DNA from: Streptomyces massasporeus
Lineage (GTDB): Bacteria; Actinomycetota; Actinomycetes; Streptomycetales; Streptomycetaceae
Assembly (NCBI RefSeq): GCF_014648995.1
Contig: NZ_BMSE01000022.1
Span: 81,003-145,002, forward strand
Direction of reading: 5' to 3'
DNA: 64,000 nucleotides
Shown: one piece after another, positions 57,874-64,000 of the stretch
Position numbering within the stretch: the stretch's first letter is position 1
Layout: every line of letters begins with the position of its first letter
Position numbers and translations under genes: made by a program
Notes under the pieces: model-generated
What the model saw: the letters and a program-made list of their open reading frames with translations, nothing else
What the model was told of the DNA's origin: nothing
Database searches by the model: none

Positions 57874-58587
57874 ATGCACGCAGTGATCCTGGCGGGAGGC
57901 AAGGGCGTCCGGCTGCGGCCGTACACCACCGCGCTGCCCAAGCCGCTCGTGCCCATCGGCGACCAGCACGCCATCCTGGAGATCGTGCTGCGCCAGCTGT
58001 CCACGGCCGGTTTCACCAGCTGCACCATCGCCATCGGCCACCTCGGCGAGATCATCCGCGCCTACGTCGGCGACGGCTCCCAGTGGGGCCTGGCCGTCGA
58101 CTACGCCACCGAGGAGAGCCCGCTGGGCACCATGGGCCCGCTGCTCAACCTGCGCGACCGCCTGCCCGAGACGTTCCTGGTGATGAACGGCGACGTCCTC
58201 ACCGACCTCGACTACGCCGACGTCCTGCGCCGGCACCGCGCGTCCGGTGCCCCGCTGACCATCGCGACGTACGCCCGCAAGGTGCACATCGACTTCGGGG
58301 TGCTGACCACCGACTCCAGCAAGGTCGTCGCGTTCACCGAGAAGCCGAGCATGGACTACCGCGTCTCCATGGGCGTCTACGGCCTGTCCCGCACCACCCT
58401 CGACGGCTACACGCCCGGACTCCCGCTCGGTTTCGACGAGTTGGTGCTGGATCTGCTCAAGACCGACAACCAGCCGCACGCCTACGACTTCGACGGGTAC
58501 TGGCTGGACATCGGACGCCCGGACGACTACGACCGGGCCAACGCCGAGTTCACCACCCGCAAGTCGCTTCTGCTCAAGGGAGCCTGA
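57874..58587 (+). CDS. Sugar-phosphate nucleotidyltransferase
   Basis: Makes an NDP-sugar from a sugar 1-phosphate and NTP. The 237-residue protein has the signature LAGGKGVRLRPYT (6-18) and PKPLVPIG (22-29), the metal Asp in VMNGDVLTDLDY and a C-terminal GYWLDIGRPDDYDRAN, as in RmlA/mannose-1-phosphate guanylyltransferase-like enzymes that lack the hexapeptide acetyltransferase domain. The ATG has a strong GAAGGAGGA site. It is the only nucleotidyltransferase of the locus, so it probably supplies the activated sugar for PelF. Confidence 0.92.
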   Translation: MHAVILAGGKGVRLRPYTTALPKPLVPIGDQHAILEIVLRQLSTAGFTSCTIAIGHLGEIIRAYVGDGSQWGLAVDYATEESPLGTMGPLLNLRDRLPETFLVMNGDVLTDLDYADVLRRHRASGAPLTIATYARKVHIDFGVLTTDSSKVVAFTEKPSMDYRVSMGVYGLSRTTLDGYTPGLPLGFDELVLDLLKTDNQPHAYDFDGYWLDIGRPDDYDRANAEFTTRKSLLLKGA

Positions 58588-58594
58588 GCACGTC

Positions 58595-59497
58595 ATGCGC
58601 ATTCTCGTCCTGGGCTCAACCGGCTATCTCGGCGCTCACGTCGCGCAGCGGCTGCGCGCCCTGCCGGGCGCGCAGGTCGTCGTCGGCGGCCGGTCGCCGG
58701 CCGCCGACGTCGACGTCGATCTCGCCCGCGTCCGCCCGGAGCAGCTGGCGAAGGCCCTGGCGTCGGCCGCGCCCGACACGGTCGTCAACTGCGCGGGCGC
58801 GACCGGCGGCGACGCCGTCACGCTCGCCGAGGTCAACGCGCGCGGTCCCGCTGTGCTGTGCGCCGCGCTGCGCGAGATGGCCCCCGCGGCCCGTCTGGTG
58901 CACCTGGGCTCGGCCGCCGAGTACGGCCCGGGCGCGCCGGACACGCCGGTGACGGAGTCGGCGGCCACCCGCCCGGTCGGCCCCTACGGTGCGACCAAGC
59001 TCGCGGGCACGGTCGCGGTGACCTCCTCCGGCCTGGACGCGGTGGTGCTGCGGGTGGGCAATCCGGTGGGGCCCGGTGCGCCGCCCACCGGGCTGCCCGG
59101 CCGGATCGCGGCGCTGCTGCGCGAGGCCGGGCCCGACCCGGCGGCGGTGCTGCGGCTCGGCGACCTGTCCGCCCACCGCGACTTCGTCGACGTGCGCGAC
59201 GTGGCGCGGGCGGTGGTCCTCGCGGCCACGGCTCCGGGCCCGCTGCCGCCCGTCCTCAACCTCGGCGGGGGGCGGGCCGTCCCGGTGCGCGACCTGGTGG
59301 CGAGTCTGGCCGGGCTGGCCGGCTTCCGGGGCCGGATCGAGGAGGGCGCGGCGAGCCCGGCCGGTTCGGCCCGCTCCGCGCAGGTGTCGTGGCAGTGTTC
59401 GGACATCACCGCCGCCGAGGAGGCCCTGGGGTGGCGTCCGGCGCACTCCCTGGACGACGCGCTGGCCACTCTGTGGGAAGGCGGCCGCACACCGTGA
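58595..59497 (+). CDS. NAD-dependent epimerase/dehydratase (SDR)
   Basis: Extended SDR of 300 residues, 7 bp after the previous gene. NAD motif GSTGYLGAH (8-16), catalytic HLGSAAEYG with the Ser/Thr, and Y-G-A-T-K (about 131-135). The second half has RVGNPVGPG and LGDLSAHRDFVDVRDVARAV, the substrate site of GalE/RmlD-like enzymes. It acts on an NDP-sugar, with 4-epimerase or reductase activity the most likely. The start codon ATG lies near GGGAGCC. The stop overlaps the GTG of the next gene. Confidence 0.88.
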   Translation: MRILVLGSTGYLGAHVAQRLRALPGAQVVVGGRSPAADVDVDLARVRPEQLAKALASAAPDTVVNCAGATGGDAVTLAEVNARGPAVLCAALREMAPAARLVHLGSAAEYGPGAPDTPVTESAATRPVGPYGATKLAGTVAVTSSGLDAVVLRVGNPVGPGAPPTGLPGRIAALLREAGPDPAAVLRLGDLSAHRDFVDVRDVARAVVLAATAPGPLPPVLNLGGGRAVPVRDLVASLAGLAGFRGRIEEGAASPAGSARSAQVSWQCSDITAAEEALGWRPAHSLDDALATLWEGGRTP

Positions 59498-60156
59498 GCC
59501 TGCTGATCCCGCTGTACGTCCATCCGGCCGAGGACCCGGGCGCCTGGCACCGGCTGATCACCGCGGCCACCCGCACCTACGGTGTCGTTCTCAACCCGGC
59601 GAGCGGTCCGGGCGAGGTCCCCGACCCGGCTTTCACCGCGGCGGCCGGTGCGCTGCGAGCCGCGGGGGCGCGTCTTCTGGGCTACGTCGACACCGACTAC
59701 GGGGTGCGTGACCCCGCGGAGATCACCGAGGACGTACGGCGGCACCGCGAGTGGTACGCGGCGGACGGCTGCTTCCTGGACCGCGTGACGGCGACGGCGG
59801 ACGGGCTGCCGGCCTGCCGCCGGCTGGTGCGGACGCTGCGCCGGCTGGGGGTCGGAACGGTCGTCCTCAATCCCGGCGTCCACCCGGCGCCGGGGTACGC
59901 CCGCCTCGCCGACCTGACCGTCACCTTCGAAGGTCCCTGGTCGACGTATGTCTCCGCCTTCAGCCTGCCGGGGTGGGCCGCACGGCACTCCCCCGAGCGG
60001 CTGTGCCATCTCGTGTACGGCGTGCCCGAGGCGCTCGTTCCGCTGGCCGTTCGCACGGCGCACGAGCGCGGAGCGGCGGTCTGCGGCCCGGTGACGGGCG
60101 AACCACCCAACCCCTGGGCCCAGTTGACGCCGGCCCTCGCCGGGGCGGAGCGATGA
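59494..60156 (+). CDS. Spherulin-4 family protein (GH135-like)
   Basis: A 220-residue TIM-barrel protein of the spherulation-specific family 4. It opens IPLYVHPAEDPGAW, then VVLNPASGPGEVPDP, LLGYVDTDYGVRD and WYAADGCFLDRV, which are the family blocks; fungal Sph3 (GH135) cuts galactosaminogalactan. The D of DGCFLD is kept, while the acidic residue usually following (D-E) is replaced by R, so activity may be altered. No signal peptide is visible, so it may act inside the cell or leave by another route. The GTG at 59494 overlaps the preceding stop by 4 bp and its own stop overlaps the next ATG, so it is coupled on both sides. Confidence 0.87.
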   Translation: MSLLIPLYVHPAEDPGAWHRLITAATRTYGVVLNPASGPGEVPDPAFTAAAGALRAAGARLLGYVDTDYGVRDPAEITEDVRRHREWYAADGCFLDRVTATADGLPACRRLVRTLRRLGVGTVVLNPGVHPAPGYARLADLTVTFEGPWSTYVSAFSLPGWAARHSPERLCHLVYGVPEALVPLAVRTAHERGAAVCGPVTGEPPNPWAQLTPALAGAER

Positions 60157-60971
60157 CCGGGCGGGCCCTTTCCCGCGCGGCCCTGCTCACCGCCTTGGCG
60201 GCCACGGCGCTGACGGGCTGCTCCGGCGCCGAGCCACCGGGCGACGCGCACGGTACGGCGTCGCCGTCGCGGGCCGTGTGGAAGCCCCGCCCGGGTCTCG
60301 CCTGGCAGTGGCAGCTCGACGGCAGGGTCGACGCGTCGGCCGACGTGCCGGTCTACGACATCGACGGTTTCGAGAACTCCGCCGCGGACGTGGCCCGGCT
60401 GCACCGCGCGGGGAGGAAGGTCATCTGTTACGTCAACGTGGGCGCGTGGGAGGACTTCCGGCCGGACCGGGACGCCTTCCCCCGTTCGGTTCTCGGCGAG
60501 CCCAACGGGTGGTCGGGCGAGCGGTGGCTGGACATCCGGCAGTCGTCCGTCCTGCGGCCGATCATGGAACGCCGCTTCGACATGTGCCGCGACAAGGGGT
60601 TCGACGCGGTGGAGCCCGATCTGGTGGAGGGCTACGGCAACGACACCGGCTTTCCGCTCACCGCACGTGACCAGCTCAAGTACAACCGCATGATCGCGGA
60701 CATCGCCCACGAACGGGGGCTGTCGGTGGGACTGAAGAACGACCTTCCCCAAATCCCCCAGCTCGTGCGGCACTTCGACTTCGCGGTCAACGAGGAGTGC
60801 GCCCAGTACGACGAGTGCGGCGAGCTCTCCCCGTTCATCGAGGCGGGCAAGGCGGTGTTCCACGTGGAGTACAAGGAGCCGCGGAGCAGTTTCTGTGCCG
60901 AGTCCCGCCGGCTGAGGCTGTCGTCGATGCGCAAGGAACCGGCACTCGGGGTGTGGCGGAGCCCTTGCTGA
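60153..60971 (+). CDS. GH114 endo-alpha-1,4-polygalactosaminidase lipoprotein
   Basis: Cleaves alpha-1,4-linked galactosamine polymers at the cell surface. The 272-residue protein has a lipobox LTGC at residues 20-23 and so is membrane-anchored outside. The TIM-barrel motifs of GH114 are clear: VPVYDIDGFENSA, CYVNVGAWEDFRP, WLDIRQSSVLRPIM, GFDAVEPDLVEGY (catalytic acid region), GLSVGLKNDLPQ and FAVNEECAQYDEC. Fungal Ega3 is a homologue that acts on galactosaminogalactan. The ATG overlaps the preceding stop (ATGA). Last gene of the locus; it could trim or release the polymer, or recycle it. Confidence 0.92.
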   Translation: MTGRALSRAALLTALAATALTGCSGAEPPGDAHGTASPSRAVWKPRPGLAWQWQLDGRVDASADVPVYDIDGFENSAADVARLHRAGRKVICYVNVGAWEDFRPDRDAFPRSVLGEPNGWSGERWLDIRQSSVLRPIMERRFDMCRDKGFDAVEPDLVEGYGNDTGFPLTARDQLKYNRMIADIAHERGLSVGLKNDLPQIPQLVRHFDFAVNEECAQYDECGELSPFIEAGKAVFHVEYKEPRSSFCAESRRLRLSSMRKEPALGVWRSPC

Positions 60972-60988
60972 CAACGCGGGTGCCATGG

Positions 60989-61528
60989 CTACCCGTGGGG
61001 CACGAAGTCGGGCAGGGTGAGCGCCGAGTGGGCCGGGCGGCCCGTGGCCGAGGGCAGGACGCTGAGACGGCGCAGCATGGCGTTGCGCTGTTCCAGGGCC
61101 TCGGCGGTGGTGGGGAAGAGTGCGGCGTCGCCCTGGCCGATCTGATCCTGGTTCAGCGTCACGAACTCCCGGGTGTCGTGTTCGTACGCGGCGAAGCCCG
61201 CGGCGGCGTCCCGCTGGGCCAGGGATCCGGCGAGCATGTACGCACCGACGAGTGCGAGGCTGGAGCCCTGTCCGGTGAGGAACGAGGGCGCGTACGCGGC
61301 GTCGCCCACCAGGGCGATCCTGCCGCTGGACCAGCGGGGCAGGCGGATCTGGCTGACCACGTCGGCGAACAGATCGTCCGCGCCGCGCAAGGAGGCGATC
61401 ATTCCCGGCACTTCCCATCCGGCGTCGGCGAAGACCGAGGCGAACAGGTCCCGTTGGGCTCCCGGGTCGCGGAAGGTACCGGAAGGCGGTTGCGGGTGGG
61501 CGAAGGTCAGGAAGGCGCGCTCGAAGAC
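60989..61528 (-). pseudogene. FAD-dependent monooxygenase, C-terminal remnant
   Basis: The minus strand codes for about 175 residues of the second half of a PHBH-type FAD monooxygenase: FERAFLTFAHPQPP, then IRLPRWSSGRIALVGDAAYA, the conserved G-D-A motif that contacts FAD, and FLTGQGSSLALVGAYMLA, ending at a proper stop at 60989. The first half with the G-x-G-x-x-G dinucleotide motif is absent. The coding similarity stops near 61528, where a TetR fragment begins on the other strand. Confidence 0.85.
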
Positions 61529-61876
61529 GTCCTGGTCACGTTCTCGATGCGCATCGCGACCGACATGCTCGGCTCGGCGGAGTACGCGACGTTGCAGCGA
61601 CTGGTCCGCACGCAGTTCGGCCACCTGCCGAACGGGGGCGAGAACTCCATGGCCGACACCCCCGACGAGGCGCTCGCCGAGCGGTTCGCCGCCTTCGCCG
61701 CCGCCGGGCTGCTCGACGTCCCCGACGCCCGGCTCGCGGCCGACCAGTTCATCGCGCTGACCTTCGGCGTCGCGCTCAACAGGTACGGTTCCGCCAACGC
61801 CGCGGAGGACACCCGCGTCCGGCCGCTCGTCGTCGAGGGAGTGCGGACCTTCCTCCGGGCGTACCGGGCCGAGTAG
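61516..61876 (+). pseudogene. TetR-family regulator, C-terminal remnant
   Basis: The plus strand codes for about 118 residues like the C-terminal ligand domain of AefR/TetR regulators: EDVLVTFSMRIATDMLGSAE, LQRLVRTQFGHLPNGG, DQFIALTFGVALNRYG and FLRAYRAE before TAG at 61874. The DNA-binding half is missing and no start codon or ribosome site is present. It abuts the monooxygenase remnant head to head. Confidence 0.83.
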
Positions 61877-61885
61877 GGCCGGGAC

Positions 61886-62470
61886 ATGTCGAATCCTGCC
61901 GCGTTCCGCGATCGGACCAACTGGTCGGGCGGTTTCTACGAACTGGCCATCGAGGTCGGATCGACGGAAGACGCCGCGATCCAGGCGGTCCTGAGTGCTG
62001 TGTGGTCTGCGGCAGGTGCGCGAGGATCCTTCGCCTTCACGGACCGTGAACCCGAGGAGCAGGAGCCCGTGCCGTGCACGGTCGCCTCTCTGACCGCATA
62101 CGGGCACCTTCACGGTCAGGTCCTCCTGCCGAACGGCCGACTGGCCGTGTGCGGTGCCGTGGCGATCCGCGGAGGTGACGACAGCAGCGACTGGCTGGAC
62201 TTCTACGTCCCCACCGGAGCACTGGACAAGGCAGGTGTCCCCTACTGGGACGGCCGGCCGTTCTACAGGTCCGCCGTCCTGGACGACTGGCTCGCGGGCG
62301 TGGGGACCGCGACCTTCGAGCGGGCGCCCTTCAGGCTCGGGGTGATCGGCTGGGAAGTCTCCGGATGCACCGACGCGGCAACGCTGGCGGGCAGGTTGCC
62401 TCAGGAACGCGGGATCGGTTACCTGCTCCCGCAGCAGGAAGGCCTGTTGTACGGGGCGGCCAACGACTGA
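61886..62470 (+). CDS. Hypothetical protein
   Basis: A 194-residue soluble protein of no recognised family. It opens MSNPAAFRDRTNWSGGFYEL and contains SDWLDFYVPTGALDKAG and a C-terminal half with GVIGWEVSGCTDAATLAG. Tryptophan-rich beta content suggests a compact fold; relatives are small Streptomyces hypothetical proteins. The ATG lies after AGGGCCGGGAC. It begins 9 bp after the TetR remnant, and its stop codon overlaps the large hairpin at 62470. Confidence 0.7.
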   Translation: MSNPAAFRDRTNWSGGFYELAIEVGSTEDAAIQAVLSAVWSAAGARGSFAFTDREPEEQEPVPCTVASLTAYGHLHGQVLLPNGRLAVCGAVAIRGGDDSSDWLDFYVPTGALDKAGVPYWDGRPFYRSAVLDDWLAGVGTATFERAPFRLGVIGWEVSGCTDAATLAGRLPQERGIGYLLPQQEGLLYGAAND

Positions 62471-62527
62471 ACAGACCCTGAGGGCTCCCGTCCCGTGCGT
62501 ACGGGACGGGAGCCCTCAGGGTCTGTT
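62470..62527. terminator. 27-bp perfect hairpin between convergent genes
   Basis: Bases 62470-62496 pair without mismatch with 62501-62527 over the 4-nt loop GCGT. The stem begins at the last base of the stop codon of 61886-62470 and ends 38 bp before the stop of the minus-strand gene at 62566, so it can end both transcripts. Confidence 0.9.
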
Positions 62528-62565
62528 GCGGTGTATTCAGGTGCGTCGCGTCTGCCCGCTACGGG

Positions 62566-62844
62566 TCAGGCGTGGCGGTGCGAGCGCCGGTTGCCGGCGA
62601 CGACGCGGTACAGGGCGAGCAGGATGAGGGAGCCGACGATCGCGGCGATCCACGTGGACAGGTCGAAGAACCCGTCGATGGAGTCCACACCGAAGATGAC
62701 CTTACCGAGCCAGCCGCCGAGCAGACCACCGACGATGCCGATGAGCATGGTGATGATGATGCCGCCCGGGTCCTTGCCCGGCATCAGTGCCTTGGCGATC
62801 GCGCCGGCGAGGAGCCCGATGATGATCCAAGCAATGATGCCCAT
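62566..62844 (-). CDS. GlsB/YeaQ/YmgE family membrane protein
   Basis: A 92-residue transglycosylase-associated protein with three membrane spans: IIAWIIIGLLAGAIAKALMPG, then the glycine-rich MLIGIVGGLLGGWLG and a third span IAAIVGSLILLALYRV. These small stress-linked proteins are widespread; no enzyme activity is established. The ATG at 62844 has GGAG 7 nt upstream. It stands between a large terminator and an intergenic region of 84 bp. Confidence 0.93.
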   Translation of the reverse strand: MGIIAWIIIGLLAGAIAKALMPGKDPGGIIITMLIGIVGGLLGGWLGKVIFGVDSIDGFFDLSTWIAAIVGSLILLALYRVVAGNRRSHRHA

Positions 62845-62928
62845 GGTGCGTCTCCGCTTCGTCGTATAAGGATTCTGTTAAGTCATCGGGTGCGCCGATC
62901 CCGCCCGCCCAAACGTCTCCGTCCGATA

Positions 62929-63780
62929 TCAGCTCTGCAGGCCCCGCTCAGACGCCGGTTGACGGGTGGTCCGACGGGAACCGTCGAGGGCGGCGACCGC
63001 GCGCACGGCATCCGCGATGGCCGGGGAGTCCTTTCTCAAGATCGCACCGTGGTTGGCGGCGACCTTGACGCTGTCGATGTTCGCGTTGCGAGCGGTCACC
63101 GCCTCCAGGCCGGTGCGGATCCGCTCCTGCTCGTCACCGCGGCTGCCGAACGACGTTCCCGACGCGACGACGTACCGCACCGGGACGGTGATGCCGTCCA
63201 GCACCGGGCCCAGCTCATGCGCGCGGGAGAGCCTGCCGAGCTCGATGTTGCTGTTCGCCTGCTCCTCGGCGGTCATCCGCGGGGTGAGGCCCGTCGGGCG
63301 CAGCAGCGGCAGCACCCACCCCATCCGCCGGAACAGCTTCCGTATCCGCTGCTCCATGGCGTCGTCGAGCCAGTCGTAGGGGAAGGCGCCGTCGACGAGG
63401 ACCGCGCCCACGGTGCGGTCCGGATTGCGTCCGGCCCAGTGAGCCGCGACGACCGCTCCGTAGGACCAGCCCACCAGGAGCGCCCGGTCCACGCCTCGGG
63501 CCGCGAGGACGGCGTCGACGTCCCGGACGGCCGCCTCGAAGGAATAATCCGCCGAGCGCTTCGACTTGCCGCGGGCCCTCTCGTCGTAGGTGATGTGCCG
63601 CCACCCCGGCCCCAGTTCGGCGAGGGTGTGCCGCCAGTACCCCTGGGTGGCGAACTGGCCGTTGAGGTAGACCACCGGGGTTCCGGGGCCGCCCGTGTCG
63701 GTGACGGCCAGGGCCGTGTCCTCGACCGGCACCATGCCGGACCAACGCGGCTGCTTCGGGGAGGTGCTCTTGTTCGTCAT
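62929..63780 (-). CDS. Alpha/beta-hydrolase
   Basis: A 283-residue serine hydrolase. The nucleophile elbow is GWSYGA (about 114-119), the oxyanion region VVYLNGQFATQGYWR, the acid probably Asp in the VLVDGAFPYDW or later loop, and the His in AANHGAILRKDSP (about 250). The substrate cannot be told; ester or epoxide hydrolysis is typical. The ATG at 63780 follows AAAGGT. It lies 55 bp downstream of the DUF4097 gene on the same strand and may be in its transcript. Confidence 0.9.
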   Translation of the reverse strand: MTNKSTSPKQPRWSGMVPVEDTALAVTDTGGPGTPVVYLNGQFATQGYWRHTLAELGPGWRHITYDERARGKSKRSADYSFEAAVRDVDAVLAARGVDRALLVGWSYGAVVAAHWAGRNPDRTVGAVLVDGAFPYDWLDDAMEQRIRKLFRRMGWVLPLLRPTGLTPRMTAEEQANSNIELGRLSRAHELGPVLDGITVPVRYVVASGTSFGSRGDEQERIRTGLEAVTARNANIDSVKVAANHGAILRKDSPAIADAVRAVAALDGSRRTTRQPASERGLQS

Positions 63781-63835
63781 GTCCTGGACCTTTCTTGCGC
63801 GGCTTGCCGAACTCGTTCGGACGGGTGGCGGGCTG

Positions 63836-64000
63836 CTAGAGGCTGCGGGCGGTGATGTCGCCCTGGGCGGTGGTCGCGTGGAAGGTCAGGCCGGCGGCGG
63901 CGCCGGCGTTCTTGAGGGCGTTGTGGATCCGGCCGTGGCGGGTGCCGGCGTCGAGGGAGGCGGAGACGCCGTGGGCGGCGGCGACGGTGATGTCGCCCTG
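63836..64000 (-). CDS. DUF4097 family protein, C-terminal end (partial)
   Basis: The last 54 codons of a gene entering from the right edge. The repeat QGDITVAAAHGVSAS and TTAQGDITARSL with HGRIHNALKN between them is the right-handed beta-helix pattern of DUF4097 (putative adhesin) proteins. It ends in TAG at 63836-63838, just upstream of the hydrolase gene. Confidence 0.85.
   Translation of the reverse strand, partial: QGDITVAAAHGVSASLDAGTRHGRIHNALKNAGAAAGLTFHATTAQGDITARSL

Noticed and set aside
1..64000. tRNA genes, integrase or transposase genes, attachment sites
   Set aside because: None could be seen on reading both strands, so no mobile element is called despite the island-like content.

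Overview
The window is very GC-rich, with long shadow ORFs in every frame, frequent GTG and TTG starts, AGGAGG-like ribosome sites and many typical actinomycete families (MmyB-type regulators, DUF397, DUF6328, DUF2975, ECF41 sigma, streptogrisin-type protease, rifampin phosphotransferase). It is almost certainly chromosomal DNA of a Streptomyces or close relative, with the flavour of an accessory arm region: many secreted proteins, resistance genes and decayed genes. No rRNA, tRNA, CRISPR array or transposase gene was seen.

Layout. 1-657: start of an aldehyde dehydrogenase. 856-7021: an unusual group of five genes pairing a predicted aerolysin-like pore-forming protein with beta-trefoil lectin and beta-propeller proteins, none with a signal peptide. 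7371-9571: glyceraldehyde-3-phosphate dehydrogenase and a GlxA-type regulator. 9826-15594: an ABC exporter, a dead DUF397 gene, a DsbA-like lipoprotein and small membrane proteins. 15646-18907: a STAND NTPase with TPRs and a two-TM partner that carries copies of the same peptide motif. 19234-25470: secreted protease, a broken ECF41 sigma gene, a vWA protein, 3-hydroxyisobutyryl-CoA hydrolase with a ComB-like phosphatase, and a DUF350 protein behind three 22-bp repeats. 25614-31177: secreted protein-arginine deiminase, then an alcohol dehydrogenase/cupin unit with a divergent MmyB regulator. 31208-37005: two-component system with VanZ, a TmrB-like kinase, and an MmyB/MFS efflux pair. 37572-39228: anti-sigma/antagonist genes and a broken flavodoxin-fold reductase.

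39286-47117 is a resistance island: Eis-type acetyltransferase, rifampin phosphotransferase, a rifamycin-associated element lying in a two-way promoter region, and two ABC-F genes, the first broken by one inserted base in its second Walker A. 47480-50360 holds an aldehyde dehydrogenase, msrA and a TetR gene that share operator-like sequences.

51597-60971 is the most coherent system: eight same-strand genes, several overlapping by 4 bases, encoding an Agd3-like deacetylase, a PelF glycosyltransferase, a polytopic membrane protein, three sugar-nucleotide enzymes, a spherulin-4 (GH135-like) and a GH114 galactosaminidase lipoprotein. Together they look like a Pel/galactosaminogalactan-type exopolysaccharide locus. 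Beyond it lie a monooxygenase/TetR pair that has lost both 5' halves, a transglycosylase-associated membrane protein, an alpha/beta hydrolase and the end of a DUF4097 gene.
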